Below the pieces are notes generated by a model. That model was not told the origin of the DNA, did not search any database, and was given only the letters and a program-made list of their open reading frames with translations. This document shows positions 48,003-61,750 of a stretch of 64,000 nucleotides of DNA, piece after piece (position 1 is the first letter of the stretch; each line of letters starts with the position of its first letter). The position numbers and the translations under genes were made by a program. This DNA comes from Batrachochytrium dendrobatidis JAM81 (taxonomy: Eukaryota; Chytridiomycota; Chytridiomycetes; Rhizophydiales), in the NCBI RefSeq assembly GCF_000203795.2, contig NW_006281099.1, positions 1,290,690 to 1,354,689 of the forward strand, written 5' to 3'.

Positions 48003-51000
48003 ATGGCAGGAGGTTTATACGGAGATATAGAACTAGGGTGAGAATAAAGATTGTATTATACAGTATTTTATCATCGAGTAGTGTAACTAATTTACTATCA
48101 TAATAATTAGACGGTCGCGGGGAAATTCGGCTGTCTGCCCACCATCGTTTATTAAGCCAAACCTACTCTGCTACGTATCTGGAAACTGTATAAATACAGT
48201 GGACATAACTCGTATAGACGAGATAAATGGGATTAGCAATGAAAAAAATGGACTTTCCAATGAATCAGAAAGTGCTGGTGATGCTCTACAACCTGGCTCT
48301 TTAGCGTTCAAGCTTGAAGGTGTTACTCAGCCAAAAACCCATCCCAAAATAATCGTAGCAGACACTCAAATCACGACTTTTGCAGTCTACCTTCGAGAGG
48401 GCATCATCGCCTATGTTGAAAAGGGCTCTACCATCCCAAAACTCTGTAAATACGTGCAAGCTGGGGTCAATGTGTCTAATATCTGCACACTTCCAGGTAA
48501 GCTAGATTCTAGTCATTCAACTTTTGCAGTTTGACAATAAATATTTAAAATTGGCCAGTTACTGAAATTCACGAGCAATTTGCATATTTAATGTAGCTGC
48601 TGCCAACGATCTTTCAATACAGTCAATGTGTTTTTCAGCCGATGGTCAATACCTTGCTGCTTTGGGAGATCTGCCTTCCTATCACGTTACTGTATGGAGC
48701 TGGCGTGATCGAAAACTACTAGCAAATGGACCAAATGAGTGTCCTGCTACACATATTTCATTTGATCCTCTTGATTCAAAGAAACTATGCACGTCAGGAA
48801 GTCAAGGAATAGTAAAATTTTGGAAGCTGAGTGTTGGTTTCAAGAAATTTTTACTTCACCCAACGTAAGTTTGTAAAGCTGATTTGTGATCATTCATGAT
48901 TGATTACTATGTCATGTTAATTAATTTCATTCATTACCTTGTCATGTCTAGAATTGGCGCAGAGGCTCCTACTTGCTTTCTTATGGGGGAAGAAGCGCCA
49001 TTTGCCACTTCATACCAGCCAAAGTCGCAAACCATCAATGAACCTAATCAACTACCTCGTGCTACTCCTGCGCGTCATATTTGGACACCAGGCCATACAA
49101 TCTACTGTAGTAGTGAAAATGGAACCGAGATTTACAAATACAACACGGATAATGGCAGCTGCGATGTAGTGATTTCGACCCAAAGCGAATCGAGTTCCCT
49201 TGAAAACACAACACATACAGATTCAATTGATAAAACTCGGCTACCTAGTGGTAGCTTCAAATGTATCGCTATGAATAAGCAAGGATTTATTGTGGGAGGA
49301 GAGGTAATATATCCTGCATATCCAAAAGCGTTAAACTATTTAAATATGATTCAGTGGTTGGATTCTAACTATGTATTGTTTAGAATGGATTTATATATAT
49401 TCTTGATGCAAATGGAAATACACTTGAATCCATAAATGCAACAAATGGAAAATTAATATCTGAGCTGATTCTTTCTCCAGAGTGCAAAACAGCAATTGTT
49501 CAGAGCAATGACTCGTGTATCTATTACGTAGATTTGTTGACCAAAACCAAAGTTTTGGTTATGCAAAGTGACACCAATAGCATTACTGGAATAGGTGCAT
49601 TTATACTTTCTAACAAAAGCGTGACCATCAGCGATGATGGTGTGATGCGATTCTGGGATACGGAAAAACTGGTTTTGCTACGACAATTCTCAACTCAGTC
49701 ACATCCTTCGTGTATTGGCGTAAGCCCAACATCGTATCTAATTGGTGTTGGATCATCAACAGGTCATGTCCGAATTTATGAAGCTGACGCTGCTAATGAT
49801 TTCCTCCCAAAACTGGTTTTCAGAAAAAAAATTCATAAAAGCGCTGTAAAAAAAGTATGTGGTTGTCAACTATTGTGCAATTTTATCTATAATCAAATTA
49901 TAAAACGCATAGTATTTATATTGTGAATTTTTAGATTCTATTTGAAAATGGTGGGCGATATATGATGTCCGCTGCAGCAGATGGGCAAATCTACATATAC
50001 AATGTATTTGAAACATTCAATGTCATTGGATACGTTTCAACTAATGGAGAATTTAGTGGTGCTACGTGGCACTATGAGGAACTGGAAGACAGGCCAGCTG
50101 TAAGAGATTTAACTCGGGCATATTTATTAAATCCGTATTCATGGCTGATCCTAATCTATCTGTTGAAATGCACGCTAGTTTTTGCGATTATATGTATTAG
50201 CTTTTGAAAGTTCTATAAAGTCAACCCTTATTTACAGGTTTGAATTTCCAATTGACCAAAACTTGGTTGAATCCAAAGATGAAGGCTGGAAAATCTCAAA
50301 ACTGCTTTATCAGGTAAGAATTAGTTGTTGCATATATTATACATTGTGTCATTCTATTTAAACTTGTGCCATTATCATTGGTGGTATCGAATAGCAAACA
50401 ATTTATAAAACAGTTGGCCATATCATTGATATTGCCATTTTGCCCAGGTAATTTAATGATGCATGATTAGTTTAAATATCAGTGTATCTAATTTGTTTAT
50501 TAAACAATATATAGCCATATTTCTGCTGGAAAAGAAATTTTTTACTTGGTATCCACTGATAGAAAACTCAAAATGATTACTGCTCCAACTAGCGTTTCCA
50601 CTAGTTCTGATAAAATTATACTAGGAAATCCATCTTTTGAGGTATATTCTGATTGATTTTCGCTTTACTATAATATTGCTTGAAAGTATCTATTTAAACT
50701 ATTAAATCTAAAACCGTTTGAATTTCACTACAAAAATAGTATCAAGATCATCAGCTCTCACCTGTGCAATTGATTCAATCAAATACTCGAGAATGGCTTT
50801 TAACATGGGCACCTGATGGGCTCATTACCATTCGATCGCTTTTAGAACCTGAGCGCAGTCTCAAAATATACGCTCATGATCCATATCAAAATGGAGTTCA
50901 AACAGCATCGTTTAGTAGAGACTGTAGATTTATTCTCACTGCTGGTGGCGATGGCATACTGCGCAAATTTGACTGGAAATACAATAGTGGAGGTCGTCGC

Positions 51001-54000
51001 GTGGCACTTGCTGCCTCAGAAAACGCTGAAACTCTGGCCGAAGCTCATCAAGCTCACTCAACAAATATTACAAAAAAAGTGTCTACTTTGCTTGAAAATA
51101 CACCAGTGAGTCCTTTATTATCAAAATATAGAAAATGGATGAAAATCTATCGACATGCTAAATCAATTCAATGGTTTATATTTCAAACTATTGACATCTA
51201 TAGGTTCATGACAAAGATGACAATGCTGAAGAAATATCTTTGGCCGAAACCCAAGACATACAAACAAATGCTGAAGTTTCCTCCAGCATTGCCAAAGATG
51301 CAAGTTGACGTGATTTTGATGTGTTTTACTTGACAGTATGTCATTAACAAAGATTCAACTATTGTGTTTTTAGGCCAACCAAGTACAACTTGAAAACAGA
51401 GCAAAAAGCATTCGTGAAAAGCTTATTCGTGTTATGGAAAAGAATAGTCAGGCACCACCAATGGAACAAATTGATCAAGAAGAATTTATTGTTGATTTCA
51501 ATGAGCGTGATCGGCTTATTAACGAAGCTGATATACAGATTAAAAACATTCGCAAAGAAATTGAGGATGAAAATCTTACCAAGCAAGTTATTTGCAATCG
51601 CTTAAAGGTAAACACCATTGGGTCACAAAGATTGTGGGACGGTTTTTCATGCATGTCCAATTTTAATTAACGGATGCATGTGTTGAATACGGGGGTTCAG
51701 AAAGAGTTTTGGGACTCTATGGAAACGGTTGGCCAATGCATTCAGTCATTTAGCAGTGAGCCTATCACCAACTGTCTGACTGAAGTTCCAAACTATCCGA
51801 TTCGAAAAAGAGAAAGCCATGAGCTTCAGTGGGTTGGCCAGATCAAGCGAATTCGCAGAGTTCAAATGACTGTCAACAATGCAACTAAGGTACATTGAAT
51901 TGCTTGATTATTTAGACAATTTGACTTGATGTGTGCTAATACATTTAAACTGACATGGTGTAAAGAAAACAAATCACGAAGAGAATGATGCGGATGAGGT
52001 ATAGATAATTGGCAATGCAATTTTGATATTTTGACAAAAACGTACACATGGCTTTGCTTTATATTTGATCTGAAGCCTGTGGTTTAAATATCAATGTATA
52101 TTTGATACTTGCATGACTAATCTACTTTAATTATACAAAAGACTACTCCACATGCCGAGGAGACTGAAAATAAACTGCTCATCAAGGCATCACGCGAAAC
52201 TACAGCACTGCTTTACGATCCATTTGAACTCAACACCAAAGAACGTCGGAGAATCCAGAGTGTACTATTAGGAGAATGTATTTTGGATATCAAAGTAAAA
52301 TATTGCATTTATATATGTAAAGCTTCAAGTGTCTTGTGGTATATGGATTTGACTAACGCATATCTTTGATTAATAGGCAGAGTTTAATCGTCGATTTGAT
52401 ATCATGTTTAAGCAAAAGCAGGATGAAATCATCAAAATTGAGGAAAAGAATGAGCGCATAGCTGAAATTTTACTGCAGCTTCAACTTGAAGAAACCGTCT
52501 TTCATCCAGAGCTTAGTAACGATGAGCAACCACAGCGAGTAATAGAAGTTCAAGACTCCGAGGTCAAGGTTCAAAAGGTAAAATCAAATTTATTTATTTG
52601 CTGCAATAAACACGATCCTTTAAACTAATATACATTGCTGAACGATTGTTAGTTTGTAAATACAGAGGAACAAAAACGTATAGAGGAAAAGCGTCGTCAG
52701 GATGAGGAGCGCCAAAGGTTACAAGCCGAGGATAACTCAAGACAGCGCGCTCTCATCTCTATGATGGGAGGAAAACTTGACAACCGGCAAGTACATTTGG
52801 ATTTATAGTACTATGGTTCAAATAACTGCATGTATGTAATGTAATCCGGAAAATGGAATATTTACAGTTTTTGATTTGCTACGAAATACTTTTATCAGAG
52901 CCGAACAAAACGAAAAAACCGAGCTTATTAAACCAGAGTGGATGAACAAGTCTAAAGAGGACATGACTGATGATGAGCGGAAACAGCTCAAGGAATTTGA
53001 AAAAAAAATGGCAGTTTTCAAGGTTTGAGTTGATGTTGATTTGGTTCATGGAATACTTGATCAAAGTGCAATACATTTGATGCGTGTGTTGTGGTTTTAG
53101 TACAACTGTGAGCTTATTATTATAAAATATCTAGGAGGAACAAGAAAAATACAAAAAAGCCCTTGAAACCGAACTACGAAAACTCCAGAGCTTGATTTCA
53201 GAAATTTTAGAGTCTTTTGACACTCAACTACGTGCATTTTACCGCTTAAAATTGAATACTGATCAAACCATTTATCAGCACGAGCTAAGAATGATCAAAT
53301 TAGTTCAAGCATCGCTGCAAAGCGATGATGATGAACCAAAGGTGAGGCATATTTTAAAAAGTCATTGATTCATTATCATGCAGTACATGAGTTGCTAAAG
53401 TGTAATATCTAGGAAAAGCGAATTTATCAGCGACTTGAGCAGCTGAAGCAAGAAAAAGTTACTTGCACTAATGAAATTCCTGAAATCAAAAAGGAACTAG
53501 AAAAATATCGTGAAGAGTACGAGTCCGCTTTAAAACGAGACAAGGACATTGAACGCTTGTTTAAAAAAGAACTGCATGGGCATGATTTCTATAACGATGC
53601 TCTTATGCGACTATTCAAGCGCAGAAACTGGACTGCTTCAGAAAATGACGATACTACAAAACAACTAGATGAAAATCTAAATCTGTTTACTGAATACGAG
53701 CGTGAATCAGGACTGATTGATTTGGATGTACCTCCATTGAATCAAGAAGTTGACATGCCCGACGGATTGAGCAATGAAATGTGGCTTAAATTGGTGGAAT
53801 TTCGTGACAACAAAATTGCCGTTGAAAAAGATGTTTACATGAGTGGACGAAAATTCAATGAAATGCAGACTCTGGTTCAAAATGTTTTGGAGGAGAGTGA
53901 TCGAATTCGAACGGAATCAGAAAAGATTGCTACCGAGCTTGCTCAATTTCTTGAATGCAAATTTCAAAACACCTATAACCTCGACTGCTTATTCAGTCTA

Positions 54001-55004
54001 AAGCAAGGGCAGGCATGTTGATACCTTGTTCAAGAACACAATGATCTGAAAATGTTGTTAGACTAACCAATTGAAAATCGCAAATTTTACTCATGTTCTT
54101 AGGTTGAAGTGGTTCAAGCTCCAGTGCTCACTGACTATTCCGATGCAATTTTGATCCACCGAAACGTCGTTGAAAAACTAAACGACGCGATTGTTACTCT
54201 TGGCAAAGTAAAAGTGGAGGCATTAAAAGAAATGAAAGACTATCGCAAGGGAATTCATGCTTTAGAATGGTAAATACACTTTCAAGGTGATACTATGCAT
54301 ATGATGTTTCCTGGAATCTAACATTAGGCAATATTGATCAAACCAGGGAAAACAAACTGTCTGATCTACAAGCAGAGGATCTCATTATTCGAACTCGAGA
54401 TATTCAGTTATTAAGAGTTACCAAACAGATGCAGGAATACATTCGGAGTGGAGACGAGCATAAGCAAATTTCTGAGATTCTGGCTTTGGAAAAACGTGCT
54501 GAATATAGTCAAAAGGTAAGTTTTGGCAACTATAATGTGTATCAAGTCGGCTACTTTAATTAAAGCTGTTTTTTTTCAACATTGCGAAATATTCATTGAC
54601 TAGGCACACCTTCATAAAATTGATGAAAAGGTCAAGGTTGCAAACAAACTTGATCAAAAACTATGTGCCAAAGTAAATGAAAACGCATCTATGAAATCAC
54701 TGCTTCAAGAACTTGAGGATTCTGTAAATGAATGCCAAAGCATCTATGAAGTCAAGCGTAAGATAAATCAGCCATTTGTTTGAAACCATTTGCTTTTGAT
54801 TATATACAATTGAAACTATTTAAACTAACCACATTCATATCAGTTCAAAAAATGAACCATTCCAGCAAACCAAACCCACTTCGAGAAATCTATACAAGGC
54901 GTCGTCTGGTTGATTTGGCCAAATCTCAAGCGCAAGATATTACAATTCTTCGCGAAGAGGTTGAGCGTTTGCGTTTGCGTACATATCCTGCCTTTCAATC
55001 TTGA
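48003..55004 (+). CDS. CFAP43: Cilia- and flagella-associated protein 43 (CFAP43/WDR96)
   Basis: An axonemal protein of the tether/tether-head region, needed for flagellar beating. I reconstruct 24 exons (starts 48003, 48111, 48597, 48952, 49384, 49935, 50221, 50395, 50515, 50740, 51204, 51374, 51701, 51966, 52142, 52377, 52653, 52899, 53135, 53413, 54103, 54347, 54604, 54844) giving 1645 residues; human CFAP43 has about 1,665. The amino half is WD40-like (CFSADGQYLAALGDLPSYHVTVW, ISDDGVMRFWDTE, MMSAAADGQIYIYN). The carboxy half is coiled coil, with the family landmarks RALISMMGGKL, LFKKELHGHDFYND, MPDGLSNEMWLKLVEFRDNKI, FSLKQGQVEVV and SDAILIHRNVVEKLND. Three introns use GC donors. The exon 6/7 junction near 50220 is the least certain. 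It is strong evidence for a flagellated life stage. Confidence 0.92.
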
Positions 55005-55190
55005 TCTAGTCTGTTGATCAGTATGCATTACGGGATGTTCTTGTATCAACTGCTTGTTTGTTCTTACGGACTGTTGGACAAATTTCTGACGCTTTATTTG
55101 AACATACTTTGAAACTAAAAACTAGTAGTTAATCAGGAGTGGTTCAAACAATAAAACGTAGATTAAAAAAGCTTTATTATAATAGAACCC

Positions 55191-57308
55191 TTATTGATGT
55201 ACTGAGGGTATCACAGACTCGGAAAAATCGCCAACTGGATGATTGTACCGAAGAAATAGACTTGTAGAAGGATTGATAATAGGCATGCTCATATGGCCCA
55301 GTTGATTATTTGAAGTCGCATGAGGTATGGAAAATTGATGCGTAGAAAATTCATGAAACTGGGGAGAGTATGCAGGCTGCGATGAATAGTTCATCTGGTA
55401 TGTATTAGCAAACTGATGGCCATTGTAGGTTTGAGCAGCAGAAACATTTTGTGCCGCGGCTGCACAAGCAGTATGAGCAAAGGTGGGCTGCATATGGTTT
55501 GAAGGACACATCTCTACTATATTGGGAGAAAAACTGGCTAAATGTGACTGTTGCAGCTCTTTGGTGCTCTTATTTTCAAGATAATCGCTTGTGCTATGTT
55601 GAGACTCACTCTCAGTTTTTTTGTTTTTTGAAGGAGCAAAACTCCAAGAACTATATCCAGGAATAGATCCCAACTGGGCAAACTGAATACAAAACCTTTC
55701 TGTATTGGTACCCCTAGATGGAAAATCAACGTGATTGCACATTCCATAAATTGTCAGCGGTCAAAGCTTAAATTATGTATGCAAGTAGCATCACGAAACG
55801 TATAATATATAGCGCATATGTTGCTAGATACTTACATATAAACAAGCATATGCGAGTCAGTTAGCAATTTTTCCCTTCCCGTTGGTGTGGAAAACTGGAT
55901 ACGCTCATGGAAGAAACAGTGTGGGTAGTATAGAGCTCGAAGAAACCAGTCATTCTGCATATCCACACGAAGTAAAATATGGCATGATACAATTTCACCA
56001 GCAAGATATTTGGACTCTGCTGCCAGAAACCACTTTTTCATACGGATTAGACCAGCTTCATCTATGCCAGATGGAGGAGAAAGCCAAACATGACCATTCC
56101 ATATTTTTTGTAAACCATCTTCTGCTTCTGTGTAAATCGTGTTGGCAATGGTATCACCGTGCAAGGTATTAGCAAACGCACAGCTAGCCGGATCAAGATC
56201 AAACTGTTTTTTCTCAATGACTTTTTTTGCTGCCATAATAATTGCTTTTGGGGTATATAGCTCATTATTCAGTTCAGTAAACGATACACCCGTTTCTATA
56301 AATCAATTGAATCGTTTCAAATCATGAACCCAGTCAGTGAAAATAAGCATCGATGTGTGTTCAAAATCAAATCTTCAATAAAAGTTTTGATACCATATTT
56401 AATTGTCATGGCTACCACATTTTCTTCGGTTATTGTTAAACCGCTGTCGTTCAACTGCTTCCAAATTTGTCGGCGCACTTCTGGAGGGTATTTGTGAAGA
56501 GAGCGGACGTGGGATATATTGACAGGGATTGGTAATGTTTTGTCTTCGGTGATGGATTCGTACACATAACTAGTCATGTTCAATATAGAAATGGAATATA
56601 CATAAGCGTCAATTTGCAATAATAATAAAACGATGCTTTTTATCACAATCTAATGATTTATAATAGGATGAAACAACTTGATAAAGTTGATCCAACCTGT
56701 TGAGTTAATTACCTAGAGCATAGATATGTGTTTGTGGTGCGTCGACTAAAACCAAATCGTGATTTTGCATACGAGTAAACTGTTCGTTCTGGATCTATTG
56801 ATCAATTACAAAAATTCACCTGTTACACATCATGCAGAAAATATTTGAACTCATAAAGCCATTCGATATTTCTTACAAAATAGTCTTTCTTCCTCGATGC
56901 AGCGGAGAGCAGCAGCTATTAATTATTGAATAATTTTTAGAATGAGCACGACTGATAAATGATGGCATAAATTAACGCAATAGTGTATAATACTCTTCAA
57001 TACATAGACAAGCCGAAACCATTTGGCTTAAACCAAATGATGTTGTATATTTATATTTAGCACCAGTTATAGAAAAATAAAATACAATTGTACATACCAA
57101 CGATAAAAAATTTTCCTGTCGAGAGGTGTTCAGTAATTGCCTTTTCTAGGTTGTGAAGGCGTTCCAGATGCTTTGGATTTCCATTATTTTGATCGTCTGA
57201 CGCTATCTTTCGTTTTTTAGTAGAAACCAGCACAGAGGAGCGGGTACAAGAGTTATCCGTTGCACCCCAAGGTATGCTGGATGAAATAGGGTTGGCGGGT
57301 GTCAACAT
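55191..57308 (-). CDS. Phage-type DNA adenine methyltransferase (Dam) domain protein with N-terminal HTH-like region
   Basis: Six exons: 57308..57098, 56915..56877, 56794..56713, 56569..56394, 56295..55836, 55713..55191 (496 residues), all in phase. Residues 70-170 (RTVYSYAKSRFGFSRRTTNTYL, then RSLHKYPPEVRRQIWKQL) read like the helix-turn-helix region of phage and ParB-associated proteins. Residues 181-345 match the phage N6-adenine methyltransferase family (Dam, PF05869 type): ELYTPKAII, FDLDPAS (201-207), YTEAEDGL (224-231), then WLSPPSG (240-246) where active members have NPPYG, and RFCIQFAQLGSIPG. The last 130 residues are Ser/Gln/Tyr-rich. Five spliceosomal introns show it is a resident gene and not bacterial contamination. 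Activity is doubtful because the catalytic motif has changed. The start ATG at 57308 could be preceded by another exon. Confidence 0.75.
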
Positions 57309-58865
57309 CGAGTTTCTTATTTTTAAATTAAGCACTGAGATCTAGTAGGGTATAACAAAGTAGCTGCTAATAAGAGTACTAGTCTGAGGGTATTTGAATT
57401 AGACGGGGTTCAACTAGACAGGGAATAGTTGATGTATTCTATCAAACTTGTAAAGATCGACGTGTCGCAGAGTTGAACGCGAAAGGATAACTATTCAAAC
57501 GGACAAGTGTTAAAGCTTGTTAAATTAAGAAACAGTGTTTCAAACGGTTTGCAGGAGCCAAGACTGATGGTAGTAAATTAGAACAAGACAAGCTAGAGCA
57601 AATAAGTTTAGGAATAGTAACAGGTATTAACTACAATACCTTGCAGTTGGATACGTGTATGAAGGATATAAATGAATTAGTTTGTTGGATAACAAATGCA
57701 AGAAGTAAATGTTTTCTAATATATCGATTTCCCTCAAACAAACACCATTGACGCGACGTTTGGAGCGAGTTGCGGAGTTGAGCAAGACAAAGCATATTTG
57801 CAAAGAGTGTTGGAAGTTCATCCCATCGTTTCTACTAAACATTTTTGCATTCAATATCCCCCCATTGTTCATGGCTACAAACATGCTATTTGAACCCTAT
57901 TATAAGATTTAATTTTGTTGGCGTATATGTAGGGGTGGACATTGACCAAGACCAAGACCACAAAACAACATTTAGATGTAAAACATATAGCAACAGTTGG
58001 ATAATGGCAATGATATCAAGGGATATTATTTTATGACACAAGCCAAACGCTACCAATACACCACAGACAAGAGAATTTGTAAATCAACTACGGATTAGAA
58101 GCGGTAAAAACCAATGCCGAAGATGTGCAGATCTGCAGCAGACTAGTGTTATCAAGAAGCACTTTCTACACAAGCTAGATGCTATTCTGATGATGTAAGC
58201 AAATAGCATCCATGTTAGTCGACCAAATCGTGATAAGCGTCAAAGTTGAATACGTTCAAGAATATATATGGAAAGAATCGACAGATGACAAAAAGCGGAT
58301 GCTAGAACAATCAACGCAAGTAGAGATTCTTAGTCGGTTAAAGCAGATGAACAGAAGCTTAGTAAACAGCAGTAGAATGCAAAGACGATCGGACTACAAG
58401 GTTGTAGTTTCCTTCTTGTGAACTTGCAATCGCGATGTGCTTCTGAGTCCAGTACTAATCCATGCCAGAAGGTGCGTTGGAGGGATACGCAGTTGCATAA
58501 ATATGCATTCATGCTGTCTGCATAGACTGCATGGACTGCTGGTTCAACTGTCTGGACTTGCATTTGACATTAACCCTGACTTGGTTTTCTCATTATTTCT
58601 TTATTAAAACTTGACTTATCTGGCTTACCAAGCAGTAACCAGTACTAACCTCAACCCTGCTGCAAGGTACGTTCATAGACTACAAGGTCTTATTGTTTGT
58701 AAACGGATACTGTTGCTATGACTGTTGCTGTCTCTGGAAGGGGAAACCAACCCTTGCAACGGATTTCGAGCATATGGCTGATAATACTCTTATTGCATGC
58801 GAATCCATCCTCATTGTTGCTGCTGATTGGATTTTGCTTTGCTGACACTATCGTATTCTTCCCAG
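57309..58865. other. 1.5-kb region without a recognised gene
   Basis: Only short frames occur (for example 57709-57912, 58212-58421 on + and 57627-57884 on -), none with recognisable motifs. Missing 5' exons of the GYP1 gene may lie near 58560-58865. No element end, RNA gene or repeat was seen. Confidence 0.4.
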
Positions 58866-61585
58866 CACTCCTCACACTATAGTTGACCCACTGCCCATAT
58901 CTTCTGCCTCTTCAGTTGCTTCATTTGCATCTTCATCTCAAAAACTTCAGCCATCCGATTCAACAACTGACTTGTCATTAGCCACATCTTCATTAACTAA
59001 CAACCATCGTGAATCAGTGTGGAGAAACAACCTTTGGGCAGCACCTGGAAGGCAAGTATCCATGTTCAAGTCTGATTCATCTTGAAACTAGCTTTATGAC
59101 CTGTCAAGTCGTACCATGCATGCTAACGTGTATTATATAGAATCAACACAGTAACCGCTCCTTCAATATCTCGGCAATCTATCCAAACTCTTGATTCCAA
59201 TCTACAAAAACCACAATCCAGTCTCTTCTCTGTTCGTCGTGGACTAACTACCGGAATTCTAGGATCAATGTAATGATATTTTGCATACCAATTTTCTTTG
59301 CAATCTATTAAGCTTTGTCGAGGTTAGCGTTGAAAATTTGGAATCGCTAACTCTAATTCTTAAACCTCTTTATAAACCAAATGGAAGCAGTGATTATCAG
59401 CACTCTTTGAATACAATCTGTACTGCTACACCTTTTATTCCTGTAAGCAGAACCATCCACAGCAATAACATATCTGAGCCTGAAGCCTCTGCTACTCTTG
59501 AATCCTCGTCCAAAGCCTTTGTCAATCCTACACACTCTTGTCCAGTTATTGAAGAACTCGATTCAGTTGAAGATATGGAGATTATGCATGCAAAACAAGG
59601 CTCACAGGCTAGTCGTCGTAAGAGTACAGATGCTAGACCTAAAGAAGGTATGATACTGAGATGTTTATTCAACAAGTGTTTGGTTTTTAAAATTCTAATC
59701 AAAGCACCTTATATTCTTGATTTGCATTGATTTGACAGCCACTCCAATTCAAGTCGACGAAGAAACAAAAATGATGGCTGACATTGCCAAACTCAACTCT
59801 CTATCAATAAGATGCAACAAATTTAAAGCAATACTGGAACAGCCAAATGTTGATCTAGGTAATAGCCATACTATTGAGCAGTGATCAAGTGCTACGTTTT
59901 GCAATGTATTTTTAGCTTTTGAAATCACAATTTAGTAACTTTATCTGTAATCCATATCTAGAGCAATTACGAAAGCTTAGTTGGCCAGGAATTCCCACAG
60001 AAATTCGCCCTACTGCATGGAAGCTTTTGATGGTGAGAATTGTGGTATAATATTAGAATATTGCATGCTTGCCACTAATGCGAGTGTTTTGATTTCCTCA
60101 GGGGTATCTTCCCGCTAATTCAGATCGTCGTGATTCAACACTGATACGTAAACGCAAAGAATATGAGGAATATGTTTTGCAAGCATATTCTCGTGGCACA
60201 GAAGGACTTGACCAAGGTCTCAGTCATCAAGTAAGTTGAACCATTCAAGGCTAATGCATTGCTATTTCGAATTCCTGTATTTTCATATACAAAGATTTGG
60301 GCTTACAGTGTTGCTATTATATATCTGAATGCACTATTTTAATTGTTAGATCCACATAGATATTCAACGTACAAATGCGCATATGCCGCTTTATCAGCAT
60401 CCAATCATTCAAGAGGTATAGAGACTTGGATTTTTAGGCTTAATGTTGATTCTGTATGTAGAAAGAGGTGTACCTACTGTCTATGACTTGGCGAATGACA
60501 AAATATCTAATTGTATTTGCAATAGGCACTTGAGCGTATCCTTTATGTTTGGGCTATACGACACCCAGCGTCTGGTTATGTACAAGGAATCAATGATTTA
60601 GTCACATCGTTTTTCCAAGTATTTCTTCAAGAAGTTGTTTGTAAGCTGTATTATTTTTTAATTTGCATGTGTTTACAATCATGCTGGTGATGCGTGGCTA
60701 ATTATTTGCAACCGGCAATGGTTTTAATGAAGCGAGTGACGTGGAAAAAATAGACCCAGCACAAATATCACCAGAAACACTCACAAATGTTCAAGCTGAC
60801 ACATTCTGGTGTTTGACCAAGCTACTTGATGGAATCCAGGACAATTACACTCATAAGCAGCCTGGAATTCAAAGACAGATTTTTCGACTTAAAGAACTAA
60901 TTAATCGGATTGATGGTAGGTTGCTACTAGCTACTGTAGACTATGATATGCAATAATTGTATATCACTCAACTATTTATTTCTATGGTTTATTCCGATAT
61001 AGCACCGCTCCACAATCACTTGGCTGCACAAGGTATCGAGTTTTTACAGTTTTCGTTTCGTTGGATGAACTGCATGCTGATGCGCGAGATTTCTCTGGGA
61101 AATACGATTCGCATGTGGGATACCTATCTCGTAAGTATATGCAATTGAATCTGTGAAATTGAGAATGGACACACTGTAACAGCTTATGTTAAATAATCCA
61201 ACTAATGCACACTCACGACATTATTAATGCAAATATACACGCATCAGGCTGAAGGTTCTGACGGGTTTTCCGACTTTCATTTGTATGTATGTGCAGCCTT
61301 TTTGGTCAAATGGTCTGCTCAGCTTCGAAGCCTTGAATTTCAGGTACTGTAATGTATCTATCAAGAAGGCCATGATTTTTAATTACGCTTCTGACACCAA
61401 GTTTTTTGTTTTTGTATTTACAGGATATTATGATGCACTTGCAATCTCCTCCTACGGCAGCGTGGACAGAAAAGGATATTGAGCTGTTGTTGTCAGAGGC
61501 ATTTATGTGGAAATCGTTGTTTCACAATTCACCTAACCATTTGAGTTCAAATGGGAGCGGTGCTTCAAGTATGCAGCTACAATGA
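58866..61585 (+). CDS. GYP1: Rab GTPase-activating protein GYP1/TBC1D22 (5' end unresolved)
   Basis: A TBC-domain GAP acting on Golgi Rabs such as Ypt1/Rab33. Twelve exons are visible: about 58866..59051, 59141..59269, 59313..59647, 59739..59858, 59962..60032, 60102..60230, 60350..60415, 60526..60640, 60733..60915, 61003..61130, 61248..61343, 61424..61585. The TBC domain begins at LRKLSWPGIPTEIRPTAWKLL. It carries both catalytic fingers, the arginine in IHIDIQRTN (IxxDxxR) and the glutamine in SGYVQGIND (YxQG), then DTFWCLTKLLDGIQDNYT and FSFRWMNCMLMRE, typical of TBC1D22. The N-terminal 200 residues are Ser-rich. The intron after WAAPGR uses a GCAAGT donor. The start codon was not located, because the frame is closed by a TGA just upstream and an earlier spliced exon must exist. 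Confidence 0.88.
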
Positions 61586-61750
61586 ATCGTGTTTTTAAAA
61601 CTCAGATGATAGTTTGAGCGTTTGGTTATATCGGCATATGTTTTTGACAAGAACGATTATATAGATCCGAGTGCTGGTTTGTACCATTAAAAAGTGAAAT
61701 AATTACACGTGATTTACGCTTGACCTTTGCAACTCTGACTTGACTGCTTC

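Noticed and set aside
50100..50220. Extending CFAP43 exon 6 to a donor near 50131 (CC|GTATTC)
   Set aside because: It keeps frame only with a weak donor. The GTAAGA donor at 50100 joined to 50221 gives a smoother sequence, though this junction stays uncertain.
57627..58421. Short frames on both strands in the gene-poor stretch
   Set aside because: Each is under 90 codons, without motifs, plausible splice partners or composition bias.
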